DNA of 64,000 nt from Pseudothermotoga thermarum DSM 5069 (GTDB lineage Bacteria; Thermotogota; Thermotogae; Thermotogales; DSM-5069). The DNA lies in assembly GCF_000217815.1 (NCBI RefSeq), contig NC_015707.1:1414014-1478013 (forward strand). Reading direction: 5' to 3'. Position numbers and translations under genes: made by a program. Under the pieces are notes generated by a model. It was not told where the DNA came from. It was given only the letters and a program-made list of their open reading frames with translations, and ran no database searches. Each line of letters opens with the position of its first letter. The first letter of the stretch is position 1. This document shows positions 1 through 8,162 of this stretch, piece by piece.

Positions 1-492
1 CAGTTCCCTTCTCCATTGGTCCTTTAAATGACCCGGTACAACAATTAGTATTCGAGAAGCCAGTTTTCTGAGCTTCAGTTCTTTGATTATCAAACCTGCC
101 ATCACTGTTTTGCCCGCTCCAGGGTCATCCGCTATCAAAAATCTTATTCGAGGTTGCTTTAACGCGTATCCGTAAACAGCTTCTATCTGAAAGGGCAAAG
201 GATCGATTTTGGAGACGTTCATCGCCAAAAAGGGGTCAAACAAAGAAGCATACTTAAATCGGATAGCTTCAACGAAGAGAAAGACATCCTGAGCTGAAGA
301 AGAAAAATCTATCATCTGGTTTACAATCTGTAATTTCTCGATATCTCTCTTTCTCAACAACTGATCGATGTGCCGTTTCGTATACAAGGTGGAGCCAACG
401 ATTCTTACGTGATCTCCTATTATGTCCACTTTTTCTATCTTAACTGGTTCGTTCCAATAATCGCCTTTCACAACTTCTCCACCGTTTAGCAT
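1..492 (-). CDS. SNF2-family helicase, N-terminal part (runs off the window)
   Basis: The frame is open from an ATG at 492 down to base 1 (164 codons), so only the N-terminus is here. A Walker A motif, DDPGAGKT, lies near residues 126-133, and the frame ends in a helicase motif Ia-like stretch (ILIVVPGHLKDQW). DDPGxGKT followed by VVPxxLxxQW is typical of SNF2/RapA-type DEAD-like ATPases that remodel nucleic acid-protein complexes. The first ~110 residues match no domain I recognise, as is usual for bacterial SNF2 proteins linked to defence islands. A purine-rich GGGGGGAG lies just before the ATG. Whether methylase or nuclease partners follow cannot be seen. Confidence 0.85.
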   Translation of the reverse strand, partial: MLNGGEVVKGDYWNEPVKIEKVDIIGDHVRIVGSTLYTKRHIDQLLRKRDIEKLQIVNQMIDFSSSAQDVFLFVEAIRFKYASLFDPFLAMNVSKIDPLPFQIEAVYGYALKQPRIRFLIADDPGAGKTVMAGLIIKELKLRKLASRILIVVPGHLKDQWRREL

Positions 493-734
493 TACCACTC
501 CCCCCGCTATAGTCCCGGCGTCTTTTTAGCGATTCCAAGGAGTTATACACCAAGTGAAAGGTCTCGTTAAGATGGGGCACAATCGCAACTCCTTCACCCC
601 CACGTGTCATTTCAATTGTATTATAACCTGATTAACAAATAATACGAAAGGCACAAGCTTAGTCTTTATAGAATTCAAGCGTTGTCTTTTCGAGAATCGT
701 TCCATTTTTGCCTACGATACGAAAGAAAGCTCGA

Positions 735-763
735 TTGTTAAATTTTTCCACAACGTATACTAT
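735..763 (+). promoter_or_regulatory. sigma-A-type promoter for the 770-968 RNA candidate
   Basis: TTGTTA (735-740), a 17-base spacer and TACTAT (758-763). No coding sequence begins downstream before the terminator at 946, so the promoter would serve a non-coding transcript. The hexamers are imperfect matches. Confidence 0.4.
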
Positions 764-769
764 ATAGTG

Positions 770-968
770 GACTGCAGTCTGAGGGAGTTGAGCTGGGGCA
801 AGGTGCTCTGGTTGCTTATGGCGTGCTGTTTTTGTTGGGCAAGCTGTTATTTAATCCTTTTAGATCTTATCAATTGAATAATAGTTCCCTCGGATCGGTT
901 AAGAGATAATTGTTTTGAAGAGGAAAATCAATATATGAAAGAGCCAGCGGGCAAAAGCCCGCTTTTTT
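770..968 (+). ncRNA. candidate structured small RNA, about 190 nt
   Basis: A promoter-like site lies directly upstream and a textbook intrinsic terminator at the end. Bases 771-850 are about 52% G+C in an AT-rich intergenic region, which in thermophiles is a mark of structured RNA. CTGAGGGA (779-786) can pair with TCCCTCGG (886-893), closing a ~115-nt domain. I see no good start codon and ribosome site. It is not recognisable by eye as SRP RNA, tmRNA or RNase P RNA. A 6S-like RNA is possible but not shown. Confidence 0.35.
946..968 (+). terminator. intrinsic terminator
   Basis: A 7-bp GC-rich stem (946-952 with 957-963), an AAAA loop and a run of six T. It points along the + strand, where no gene precedes it. 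On the minus strand it also lies just beyond the ppa stop, but the T-run is weaker there. Confidence 0.75.
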
Positions 969-979
969 GCTATCCTAAT

Positions 980-1480
980 TCAATCACAATCTTGCTTCAA
1001 TTGATATCTCTTTCGAGCCTGTTTGATGATCTCTATAGCCATACTCTTTGGTTTCCAACCTTCTATAACAACCTTCTTTCCTTCAAGTTCTTTGTAGATT
1101 GAGAAAAAGTGCTCGATTTCTTTTAACAAGTGAGGAGGAACGTCCTCAAGATCTTTTATGTGGTTCCAAAGTGGATCATTCTTGGGTACACAAAGCACCT
1201 TTTCGTCTGGTCCCTTTTCATCGCGCATGAGGAATAAACCCACAGGAATTGATTCAATTAAACAACCAGGAAAAGTCGGTTCCCAAACCAGCACCAAAGC
1301 ATCAAGCGGATCGCCGTCCAAAGCCAGCGTGTCTGTTATATAACCATAGTCACATGGATAATGCACCGATGAAAACAACATCCTGTCGAATCGTATGAGG
1401 TTGCGCTTTTTGTCGTATTCATATTTGTTTCTACTGCCTTTGGGAATTTCAATCAATACGTCAACAACAAGTTCGTCCAA
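980..1480 (-). CDS. ppa: inorganic pyrophosphatase (family I)
   Basis: Hydrolyses pyrophosphate to phosphate in the cytoplasm, pulling biosynthetic reactions forward. The 166-residue length fits bacterial family I enzymes. The metal-binding signature DGDPLDA lies near residues 55-61, after the conserved YPxDYGYI segment, and the N-terminal IEIPxGSRNKYEYD block is typical. Translation starts at TTG (1480), eight bases after AAGGAGG. The gene is divergent from the HIT gene across about 73 bases. Nothing is odd apart from the TTG start. Confidence 0.95.
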   Translation of the reverse strand: MDELVVDVLIEIPKGSRNKYEYDKKRNLIRFDRMLFSSVHYPCDYGYITDTLALDGDPLDALVLVWEPTFPGCLIESIPVGLFLMRDEKGPDEKVLCVPKNDPLWNHIKDLEDVPPHLLKEIEHFFSIYKELEGKKVVIEGWKPKSMAIEIIKQARKRYQLKQDCD

Positions 1481-1553
1481 TGTTTATCCCTCCTTTTCAA
1501 GTAAGATGATAACCTATACAATAGAAAAACCAAACACGTTGGAGGTGTCGAAA

Positions 1554-1883
1554 ATGTGCGTTTTCTGCGAAATAATCCAAGGAAGACAATCAAGTGAAAA
1601 AGTTTATGAAGATGAAGATTTTATAGTGATCAAAGACATTAAGCCTGTTGCGCCGGTTCATCTTTTGCTGATCTATAAAAAACATGTTCCTACCATAAAC
1701 GATTTAACGAATGAGGATTTTCCAAAGTTGGTAAGGATGTTTGAGATAATTCAAAAGGTTACAAAAGATCAAGGTATTGAAAGCTATAGAATCGTTCAAA
1801 ACAACGGTAAAGACGCTGGACAAGAGATTTACCACATTCACTTTCACATAATAGGTGGTAGAAAGTTGAAGGGAATTGGGTGA
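1554..1883 (+). CDS. HIT-family nucleotide hydrolase
   Basis: A 109-residue histidine-triad protein. The catalytic motif HIHFHIIGG is near the C-terminus, and an N-terminal CVFCEII segment is typical of Hint-type proteins that often bind zinc. Family members hydrolyse AMP-linked phosphoramidates or dinucleotides; the physiological substrate is unknown. The frame is open from 1395, but the ATG at 1554 is chosen because GGAGGTG lies eight bases upstream and the family N-terminus begins there. Its stop converges on the MNT gene stop with one base between. Confidence 0.93.
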   Translation: MCVFCEIIQGRQSSEKVYEDEDFIVIKDIKPVAPVHLLLIYKKHVPTINDLTNEDFPKLVRMFEIIQKVTKDQGIESYRIVQNNGKDAGQEIYHIHFHIIGGRKLKGIG

Positions 1884-1884
1884 G

Positions 1885-2229
1885 TTACAGGATTATCGTA
1901 GGACCACCCAACATGTGCTTGATGTTTTCCATTTCATTTTCTTCGATCACTATCAAATCAAGGGCGATAGGAATTCTGTCTGAGAAAAATGGATAAAAAA
2001 GTTTCAATCTTTCTATGGGGTTTTTTGGAAGATTCGTTGCAACAAGAATCAAATCTACGTCACTTAAGCCTGTGTGATCCCCTCTTGCAAGTGAACCAAA
2101 GAGAATGATTTTCTTTATTTGAGGAAAAGTTTTGTACGCTTCTTCTGAAACTTTTTTCAGTGTCTCAAGGATTTTCTCTCTGTCCAAAAAGATAGCCTTC
2201 ACTGAACTTGATGATAGTATCTGCCGCAT
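1885..2229 (-). CDS. MNT-type minimal nucleotidyltransferase
   Basis: A 114-residue protein with the polymerase-beta-fold signature GSLARGDHTGLSDVDLI (GS then DxD), the metal/NTP site of minimal nucleotidyltransferases. ATG 2229 is chosen over an upstream in-frame ATG because GGAGG precedes it. The start lies inside the preceding HEPN gene (65-base overlap), so the two are translationally coupled. HEPN/MNT pairs are toxin-antitoxin-like, with MNT modifying its HEPN partner in studied systems. A toxin-antitoxin role here is inference. Confidence 0.85.
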   Translation of the reverse strand: MRQILSSSSVKAIFLDREKILETLKKVSEEAYKTFPQIKKIILFGSLARGDHTGLSDVDLILVATNLPKNPIERLKLFYPFFSDRIPIALDLIVIEENEMENIKHMLGGPTIIL

Positions 2230-2569
2230 CGATAGCCTCCTTTGCTTGTTTTTCGGAAAAATATTCAGCTGGTATTCCTCCAGGCAAACCGTTTGGATAG
2301 CGTGTTGGTATGTAGTACAAATCAAGCAATTTAGCTTTCTCAAGCAGATCTTCTGATATGGAAATTTGCCGCGATAAGAGTTTTAAAATCTCACCAAGCG
2401 AATGTCCCCACAAGTTTATGCCTAATTTTAAGGCCAAAGCTTTGAGAACTTTCTCCGCAGCTTGTTGAGCGGTGAAGCAAGCCCATTCATAAAATTTGTG
2501 TTCAAGATCGAGTTTTGCTTTATCAAAATCCCTTTTTCCCTGCTCATACCAGTCTCTCCACCTGTTCAT
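2165..2569 (-). CDS. HEPN-domain protein
   Basis: A 134-residue helical protein with the HEPN pattern: a basic N-terminal helix, FTAQQAAEKVLKAL in the middle and HSLGEILKLL after it. It is partnered with the overlapping MNT gene. I do not see the R-x4-6-H ribonuclease motif of HepT-type toxins, so it belongs rather to the non-nuclease HEPN branch. ATG 2569 has GGAGTGATG just upstream. Confidence 0.82.
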   Translation of the reverse strand: MNRWRDWYEQGKRDFDKAKLDLEHKFYEWACFTAQQAAEKVLKALALKLGINLWGHSLGEILKLLSRQISISEDLLEKAKLLDLYYIPTRYPNGLPGGIPAEYFSEKQAKEAIDAADTIIKFSEGYLFGQRENP

Positions 2570-2589
2570 CTCATCACTCCGTCATTTTC

Positions 2590-2595
2590 ATTATA
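2590..2595 (-). promoter_or_regulatory. -10 element for the HEPN/MNT pair
   Basis: TATAAT on the minus strand, 21 bases before the HEPN start. No good -35 hexamer is visible at normal spacing. Confidence 0.4.
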
Positions 2596-2864
2596 ACTCT
2601 ATTCTCAAAATGTGCACTGAAAATGTGACATTTTTTTTGTATCTGGCTTCTTTGAATATTCCTCTATTGGTTAGGTTAACAATTGTCTTCAGAAAGTGCA
2701 GAGAGTTCGGATAATTTTGTGTTTGGTGGTAAGATTATTGCACAATAAGGATGTTCAAGTATGTCGAAAAAATTTCTGGAGAACAAGGGATACTTTGAAC
2801 AAGTCAAGAAAGTATAATTTGTAGTAGGTACTGGGTGATATTAGTTGTTGTGACTTTCATATTC
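2596..2864 (+). other. non-coding stretch, nothing assigned
   Basis: Between the HEPN promoter and the hairpin at 2865. Only short frames are present, including an 18-codon frame near 2760-2817 without support. No RNA, repeat or insertion end is recognisable. Confidence 0.4.
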
Positions 2865-2910
2865 ACGGGAACCTCCTTTCGGTGAGAAGGTTGGTTCCCG
2901 TTTATTTTAT
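2865..2910 (+). terminator. hairpin with T-rich tail
   Basis: ACGGGAACC (2865-2873) pairs with GGTTCCCGT (2893-2901), with a weaker inner stem, followed by TTTATTTTAT. It reads as a + strand terminator, but no + gene precedes it. On the minus strand it lies just beyond the end of the malG remnant. Confidence 0.5.
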
Positions 2911-2923
2911 CGTATTTCCCATC

Positions 2924-3356
2924 TTAAGTTGACACCTTCATAAGGTTGCTTGTTATCCTTTTGATTTTCTGCAGAAACTGAACGAAGGGTATCAAGATAT
3001 TTTGATACGTGATGAACATATTAAGCAACTGCATTTGGAAAATGATGTAAATATCTTTGAACTTCCACTTTGTCAAGGCTGATCGTTCATCGAATGAAAA
3101 AAACGAAGATCGAAACAACTAAATGGACGTTATTCATGAGAGTTTATGATAAATCTCCCAAACTTCTATTTTGATCGCCTTTCCAAGCTTGAATGAAACT
3201 TTGCAGGCTAAAACTTCTTGGGGGATTCCACATGTTTCTCAGACTAACCTCTTTGAAGTCTTTTAGACTTGTTACAAGCAAGACATAAACTGGCAGAAGA
3301 TAATAAAGCGCAAATAAAACAAGCACAAAATAAAGTGCAACTCTTCTCCAGCTCAT
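2924..3356 (-). pseudogene. second sugar-ABC permease (MalG type), decayed and truncated
   Basis: 3356-3144 encodes a clear MalG-type N-terminus (first membrane helix, LPVYVLLVTSLKD) that loses family similarity after about residue 60 and stops. After a ~35-codon gap the same strand, in another frame (about 3075-2950), encodes further family segments: ALTKWKFKDIYIIF and MFITYQNILIPFVQFLQKI, which match the region before the third helix. Everything C-terminal, including the EAA loop that contacts the ATPase, is missing. The start overlaps the MalF stop (ATGA), so this was the last permease of the operon. It cannot make a working transporter half. Confidence 0.82.
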
Positions 3357-4246
3357 CTTTGAACCTCCGTTCTCATACTGTAGACAAGGTATGGGATTAT
3401 CAACGCTGCTACGGATAAGAGCAGGATCATGGCTATAGCTGCTCCTTGAGAAAAGTAATTACCTCTGAACGTTGTGTCGTACATGAACAAAGCTGGAACA
3501 TCACATGAGAATCCTATCCCGCTACCAGTCATGGCGAAAACCAGATCAAAGATTTTCAGAGAAATGTGTCCAAGCACTATAACTGCTCCAAGGGTGATCG
3601 GCTTGAGTAGTGGAAGAACAATATACCTGTAAATATGGACAGTAGTTGCACCATCGAGTTGTGCCGCCTCGTAGAGTTCCGTTGGTATACCTCTGATACC
3701 TGCCAGGTACATCGCCATCACATATCCTGACATCCGCCATGTTGCAGCTATCACCACGGCTTTTATCCCTATTCTTGGATCGGTGTACCAACCGCTCTTC
3801 AACAAGCCAAGTCCTATTTTCTCCAAAAGCAGATTCAAGCCGACGCTCTCAACACCAGGACCTGGGTTGAGTATCCATCTCCATACAACGCCAGTCACAA
3901 CGAAAGATATCGCCATTGGAAACAAATAAATAGTTCTAAATACACCTTCAAATCTCACTTTTCTATCCAACAAAATTGCAAGCAACAATCCAATAATTAT
4001 GCTGGAAGCCAAAAACAAGATCGTAAAGACTACAGTATTCTTCATGGAAGTTATGAATCGAAAATGCTCAAATAGCCTCACATAGTTTCTCAAACCGACA
4101 AATGTGAAGTCCGGGAAGATATCTCTCCAGTTCACAAGCGAAACCCAGCCAGTCCAACCAATGAAACCGTAAACAAATATCGACACCAAGACTATCGATG
4201 GTAGGATGAACAGAAAACCTGTGATCTTATCTTTTCGAATTCTCAT
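3353..4246 (-). CDS. sugar ABC transporter permease, MalF type
   Basis: An inner-membrane subunit of a carbohydrate importer, about 297 residues with six predicted helices. The EAA loop ELYEAAQLDGAT, which docks on the ATPase, is intact. ATG 4246 is preferred because TGGAGG lies nine bases before it; the frame is open upstream to a GTG at 4267 without a ribosome site. It lies downstream of the frameshifted binding-protein gene and upstream of the decayed MalG partner, so it is intact but probably non-functional. No ATPase gene is present; related systems use a shared MsmK-type ATPase. Confidence 0.88.
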   Translation of the reverse strand: MRIRKDKITGFLFILPSIVLVSIFVYGFIGWTGWVSLVNWRDIFPDFTFVGLRNYVRLFEHFRFITSMKNTVVFTILFLASSIIIGLLLAILLDRKVRFEGVFRTIYLFPMAISFVVTGVVWRWILNPGPGVESVGLNLLLEKIGLGLLKSGWYTDPRIGIKAVVIAATWRMSGYVMAMYLAGIRGIPTELYEAAQLDGATTVHIYRYIVLPLLKPITLGAVIVLGHISLKIFDLVFAMTGSGIGFSCDVPALFMYDTTFRGNYFSQGAAIAMILLLSVAALIIPYLVYSMRTEVQR

Positions 4247-4267
4247 ACCATACCTCCACAAGCTCAC

Positions 4268-4296
4268 AAAAAGGAGGGCAACACAACTGCCCTCCT
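4268..4296 (-). terminator. intercistronic hairpin between binding protein and permease
   Basis: On the minus strand AGGAGGGCA (4296-4288) pairs with TGCCCTCCT (4280-4272) around a 7-base loop, followed by five T. Such hairpins after binding-protein genes usually give partial termination or 3' protection, making more binding protein than permease. Confidence 0.75.
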
Positions 4297-4308
4297 ATAA
4301 ATCTGGAA

Positions 4309-5533
4309 TTATTGCGGCACGCCCTGAGCTTTCGCAATGTTCACGAGTGCTCTTTGGGTTGTCTTGACATCAGCTCTTGCAACAAACAGGGATATGACAT
4401 CCTTGAACTCTGTGACCCAGCTTTCGGAAGCAGCAACGCCATGCATAACGCTTGGTACAATCTCATGTTTCAACCAATCATCCATAGCTGATTTTTGGTA
4501 CTCAGGAAACAGATCTTTGTTGACATCAGTTCTTGCAGGGATTGATCCTTTCTTAATATTAAAGGCTTCTTGACCTTCCTTGGAACCGAGGACTTTGAGA
4601 AATGCTATAACGTTCTCTTTGTTTTTCGCACCCTTAGGTAATCCAAAGCTATCCGACAACACATCGAAAATCCCTGCGTTATTTGGAGCAAGTACCCAAC
4701 CAAAATCGTTGAATCCTTTTGCCATGAAATAACCAACTGCCCAGTCTCCCATTATGTTCATCGCTGCTTTTCCTTCAACTATAAGTGCGCATGCTTCATC
4801 CCAGCTTCTTGCAGAGTGGTCTGGATTGATGTACTTCAGCATTTTTGCAAAGATTTCAAGAGCCTGGGTGACTCTTGGATCTGACCACTTTGTCGCGCCA
4901 TTCCACAAACTTTGTAACCTTCTGCACCAAGTGTCCCAATAAGCACTGTTTCGAAAGCATGAGCTGCTTCCCATCCATCTTTTGTCCCCAGGGCAAGGGG
5001 AATAATACCACGAGCCTTCAATTTTTCAGCAACATCGAAGAATTCGTCAAAAGTCGTCGGTGGTTTCAAACCGTATTTCTCGAAGATTGCCTTGTTGTAC
5101 CAAAGAACGTTCGCCCTGTGGATGTTCACGGGAACCGACCAGTACCTTCATCGTAGCTGACAATATCGAGGATTCCCTTTGGCATGACTCTTGTCCAACC
5201 TTCGCTGATGAACAACTGTGTCAACGGTTCCATGAAACCTGTCTTGACCCATGTGTCAATCAGTTCGTGACCAGCGTGAACCTGGAATGTGTCAGGAGGA
5301 TCGCCGCCGAGCATTCTTGTTTTCAAAACAGCCTTTGCCTGTGCGCCAGCACCACCGGCAACTGTTGCGTTGATGATTTCCACGCCTGGGTAAAGCTTTG
5401 AGTAGATGTTGAACAGTTCTTGAAGCCCCTCTGCTTCTCCGCCAGCCGTCCACCAGCTGAAAATCTCAAGCTTTGAGGCGACTGATAATGTGACTGTGAG
5501 TGCCAGTAATATCACAAGAAACTTCCTCAACAT
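4309..5533 (-). pseudogene. glucose/mannose-type ABC sugar-binding protein, two frameshifts
   Basis: Three frames together make one binding protein. 5533-5126 has a signal peptide, then KLEIFSWWTAGGEAEGL and MLGGDPPDTFQVHAGHEL. 5129-4836 has VNIHRANVLWYNKA. 4974-4309 has LWNGATKWSDPR, MGDWAVGYF and DSFGLPKGAKNKENVI to the normal C-terminus. The order and motifs match the glucose-binding protein family known from Thermus. Frame breaks lie near 5127 (inside GRFPVNIHR) and near 4913 (between GAEGYK and LWNG); each needs a one-base change. It starts 44 bases downstream of the ROK gene with GGAGAGGTG before the ATG. Real decay or sequencing error cannot be told apart here, but the truncated permease downstream favours decay. 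Confidence 0.88.
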
Positions 5534-5577
5534 ACAACAACACCTCTCCTTTTATAGAATGTGGTAAGCTATCCCTT

Positions 5578-6732
5578 TCAAATACTCACAAAAAGGCTCT
5601 CAATTGCCGCCACGTTGCAGCCTACAAGTGATGGTGATGTACCCTTAAAAACGGTGTCTCTGTAGTTAATCCCCTTCATGAAGTCGTATTTGTCCAAGAT
5701 CTCGATTTTCCTTATCACAAGATTTCCAAAGATTTCCCATATGTTGTTCACTATTCCCCCGAAGATTATCACTTCGGGATTGATCGTGTAACCTATGTTC
5801 AGCAGGGTGGTTGCTATATTGTCCGTGAACTCTTCGAACAATTCAGTTGCTATTTTGTCCCCCACCCTCCATTTTTGGACTGCGTTTTCGAACTTCTGAG
5901 TTAAGTTTCCTCTCAGATTTCGTTCAGTACGTTCTTCATATTTTCTTACCAATTTCGAAATGGAAAGCATTTCCTCGACTTCGATGTACTTCGAATCCAA
6001 TACCTTCAGTATCGTATGTCCGATCTCGCCTGCTGCGCCATTCCTGCCCTTGACTATCTTGCCATCTATCAAAAGTGATCCTCCGATTCCTTCCCCAAAA
6101 TACAAGAAAAAAGCATTCTTCGCACTTCTAACATCTTGAGAGAAAAACCACTCTGCAAGCAACGACAAATTCGCATCGTTGTCTGCTGTCACTTTCAAAC
6201 CGTATTTCGAGAAAGTCTCAACCAAGTTGATGTTCTGCCATTGTAGGTTCGGTGCTCGAGAAAGTATGCTTCCTTCTTCATCTACAACCCCAGGTATTGA
6301 TATGGATAAAACAGTTCTGTTTTTGTCAACATCATCCTGATTACAGAGTTTTGAGATCACCTTGTCGGTTTTCGCCAGGAACTTTTCCAGTCCATTGGTT
6401 TCGAAACTGTCAACGATCTTCCATGTTTTGTCAAGAAAACCAAGAGCAATAATCGACTGATTAACTTGAATGTCAAGAATAATCGAACATGCAAACGATT
6501 TTGAGGGACCGAATACAGTTGCACCTTTCGTGGCTGTTCGTTCAAGATAATCTTTTCGGGAGATCAGTCCCTCCTCCTCAAGTTCTTGAATGATTCTCCA
6601 TACTGCGCTGTTAGCGAGTCTCGTTTTTCGCACAAGTTCAACTCTACTCATCGGACCTGATTCGATCAAATGCCGAAAGATGATTCTTTTGTTGATCTCT
6701 TTCATTGACTTGGGATCGATTTTGCTGCGCAC
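5578..6732 (-). CDS. ROK-family transcriptional regulator of the sugar operon
   Basis: A 384-residue repressor: winged helix-turn-helix near residues 15-65 (MSRVELVRKTRLANSAVW), then a ROK sugar-kinase fold with ADNDAN, YFGEGIGGSLLIDG and GEIGH. GTG 6732 is preferred because a promoter lies at 6790-6817 and GGGGGG precedes the GTG; the frame is open to an ATG at 6789, but that ATG adjoins the -10. The ROK zinc motif (CxCGxxGCxE after GEIGH) is absent, replaced by VLDSKYIEVEE, which is unusual. Head of the operon, it presumably senses the transported sugar. Its own reading frame is intact although its target transporter is broken. Confidence 0.88.
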   Translation of the reverse strand: MRSKIDPKSMKEINKRIIFRHLIESGPMSRVELVRKTRLANSAVWRIIQELEEEGLISRKDYLERTATKGATVFGPSKSFACSIILDIQVNQSIIALGFLDKTWKIVDSFETNGLEKFLAKTDKVISKLCNQDDVDKNRTVLSISIPGVVDEEGSILSRAPNLQWQNINLVETFSKYGLKVTADNDANLSLLAEWFFSQDVRSAKNAFFLYFGEGIGGSLLIDGKIVKGRNGAAGEIGHTILKVLDSKYIEVEEMLSISKLVRKYEERTERNLRGNLTQKFENAVQKWRVGDKIATELFEEFTDNIATTLLNIGYTINPEVIIFGGIVNNIWEIFGNLVIRKIEILDKYDFMKGINYRDTVFKGTSPSLVGCNVAAIESLFVSI

Positions 6733-6789
6733 AGGTGCCCCCCTATGATGTAATCTTTCTGAGAAAGATTTCCATTCGTAAAGTAGCAT

Positions 6790-6817
6790 TGTATAACATA
6801 AAAATCAACTATCAAAA
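6790..6817 (-). promoter_or_regulatory. promoter of the ROK/ABC operon
   Basis: On the minus strand TTTTGA, a 16-base spacer, TATACA. Transcription would begin near 6783, about 50 bases before the chosen GTG. Confidence 0.4.
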
Positions 6818-7222
6818 ACAGAATATTTTCGTTGTTTCTGATCATTATGATTCGCTGTCAGCTCTTTTTCTCGAGAGATCTCATGTTTTCTTCGATTTTC
6901 TTGTTTTCTCATTATTGTTAACTTCTTCCAGACTGCTCAAATCGTTTCGTCGAAGCATTCACATACAGCCTCCAATATCCGAGTTGCGAGCTGTGTCATA
7001 TTGCTTTCCTGAGAAACCAAATAGCGGAAAAGTATAAAACTAAAAGTGAGGATGCAGCAACATGAAAAAGGCGGGTCTTTGGTTGTCGACGCAGCGCTTC
7101 GAGTATGAGAGTTCCAGAAAGTATTATGAATGGTGTTTATTGACGGAAAACATATGAAAAATTGCCTAAGATTTGACTATGCAGTACAGACATTTTTAAA
7201 CTATGGCTCATTCATAATTATG
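6818..7222 (+). other. non-coding stretch between ROK and pilin operons
   Basis: No supported gene. A 31-codon frame begins at ATG 7062 after a weak GAGG, but it resembles nothing I know. No hairpin with a T-tail, tRNA or repeat was seen. Confidence 0.35.
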
Positions 7223-7250
7223 TTTCTTTTTTCTTAAGCTGTTATATAAT
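7223..7250 (+). promoter_or_regulatory. promoter of the minor-pilin operon
   Basis: A perfect TATAAT at 7245-7250 with a weak TTTCTT (7223-7228) 16 bases upstream, about 22 bases before the first pilin start. Confidence 0.4.
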
Positions 7251-7272
7251 AAGTACAAAGGGAGGCATCTGT

Positions 7273-7626
7273 GTGAAGGAGGGTATGAGTCTTTTTGAAG
7301 TTTTGGTTGGAATGTTGTTGATAGCCATCGTCGCCCTGATTGTGATGACTGGTGTTGGTTCTGTCCTAACATCCATGTCAGCAACTGATTCAATTGATCG
7401 AGCGTCTATGTTGCAAATTTACACAGCAAGAAGGCTTTATCTTTTGAAAAGGGGCTCTCAGATCACGGAACTTGCGAACGAGATAAATAGCTCACTTTCT
7501 TCTCAATACCCTAAGATAAAGCAGATCGAGATCGAATCAAGCAATTCCTTCTATAGAAAATTCAAGGTTATAATTGAAACAAAACCAGGAAAAGAGATTT
7601 CTTTTCATGTCTATCAGGGTTTTTAG
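7273..7626 (+). CDS. type IV pilin-like protein (minor pilin/pseudopilin)
   Basis: 117 residues with a class III prepilin signal: leader MKEG, cleavage before MSLFE (Glu at +5), then an ~18-residue hydrophobic helix. The very short leader fixes the start at GTG 7273 (GGAGG 9 bases upstream); the ATG at 7285, also preceded by GGAGG, would remove the cleavage site. First of three pilin-like genes in a row. It would be processed by a prepilin peptidase and form part of a type IV pilus or type II-secretion-like pseudopilus tip. The C-terminal half is not recognisable. Confidence 0.82.
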   Translation: MKEGMSLFEVLVGMLLIAIVALIVMTGVGSVLTSMSATDSIDRASMLQIYTARRLYLLKRGSQITELANEINSSLSSQYPKIKQIEIESSNSFYRKFKVIIETKPGKEISFHVYQGF

Positions 7627-7640
7627 CCTGAGGGGGTGGC

Positions 7641-8147
7641 ATGGTGAGCCTATCATTTACGGGTTTGCTGGCAACGTTGGTGATAGTCGGTATACTTATT
7701 GCCACCATTGGCATCGTTTATTCGTTTGCGTTTGGAAATTTGATCAAAACTCAAGTGATTTCTGAAATGTACTTGTATGCATCTCAGATAGCTGAGCAAA
7801 TAGATTCCTTGATCAGTCAATCTATTTGGAAAGATGTGCAGGTTGGACAAGATCTTCCGTTCGTAACCCTGAAAAAACCAGTTCCAGGAGCAGCTGGTAA
7901 GATTGAATACGAACAATGGGAGATAAGATACGATCAACAGAATAATTACATCAAACTTATTACAGCACAAGGAGAAAGGAATGTCATACCACTGCAAAAA
8001 CAGGTAAAGAGTGTCAAATTCAACGTTGGTGCGATCGGTGGCACTGCGCAACAAAGAGAAGCAATAGAAGTTGTCATTCAAATGGAATCAGGAAGCATTA
8101 AAAAAACCTTCAGATTTCTTACCACAGTTAGCTTGAGCACCACCTGA
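7641..8147 (+). CDS. pilin-like protein, second of the cluster
   Basis: 168 residues: an N-terminal hydrophobic helix (LSFTGLLATLVIVGILIA) and a soluble C-terminal domain rich in beta-type sequence. The helix resembles a pilin N-terminus but has no basic leader with Gly cleavage site and no Glu at +5. It could be a PilW/GspJ-like minor pilin or simply a bitopic partner. It starts at ATG 7641 after GAGGGGGTGG, 14 bases after the previous stop, and is followed directly by the third gene. Confidence 0.6.
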   Translation: MVSLSFTGLLATLVIVGILIATIGIVYSFAFGNLIKTQVISEMYLYASQIAEQIDSLISQSIWKDVQVGQDLPFVTLKKPVPGAAGKIEYEQWEIRYDQQNNYIKLITAQGERNVIPLQKQVKSVKFNVGAIGGTAQQREAIEVVIQMESGSIKKTFRFLTTVSLSTT

Positions 8148-8162
8148 ATGGGGGAATTTTCC

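Noticed and set aside
742-909. An open frame on the + strand encoding a hydrophobic stretch (GALVAYGVLFLLGKLLF)
   Set aside because: No start codon with ribosome site, and it coincides with the GC-rich, terminator-ended RNA candidate, which explains the composition better.
2930-3090. A protein-like frame on the + strand (LNEGYQDILIRDEHIKQL)
   Set aside because: It is antisense to the malG remnant, whose family likeness on the minus strand is specific.
7062-7157. A 31-codon small gene after a GAGG
   Set aside because: Weak ribosome site, no promoter and no resemblance to a known peptide.
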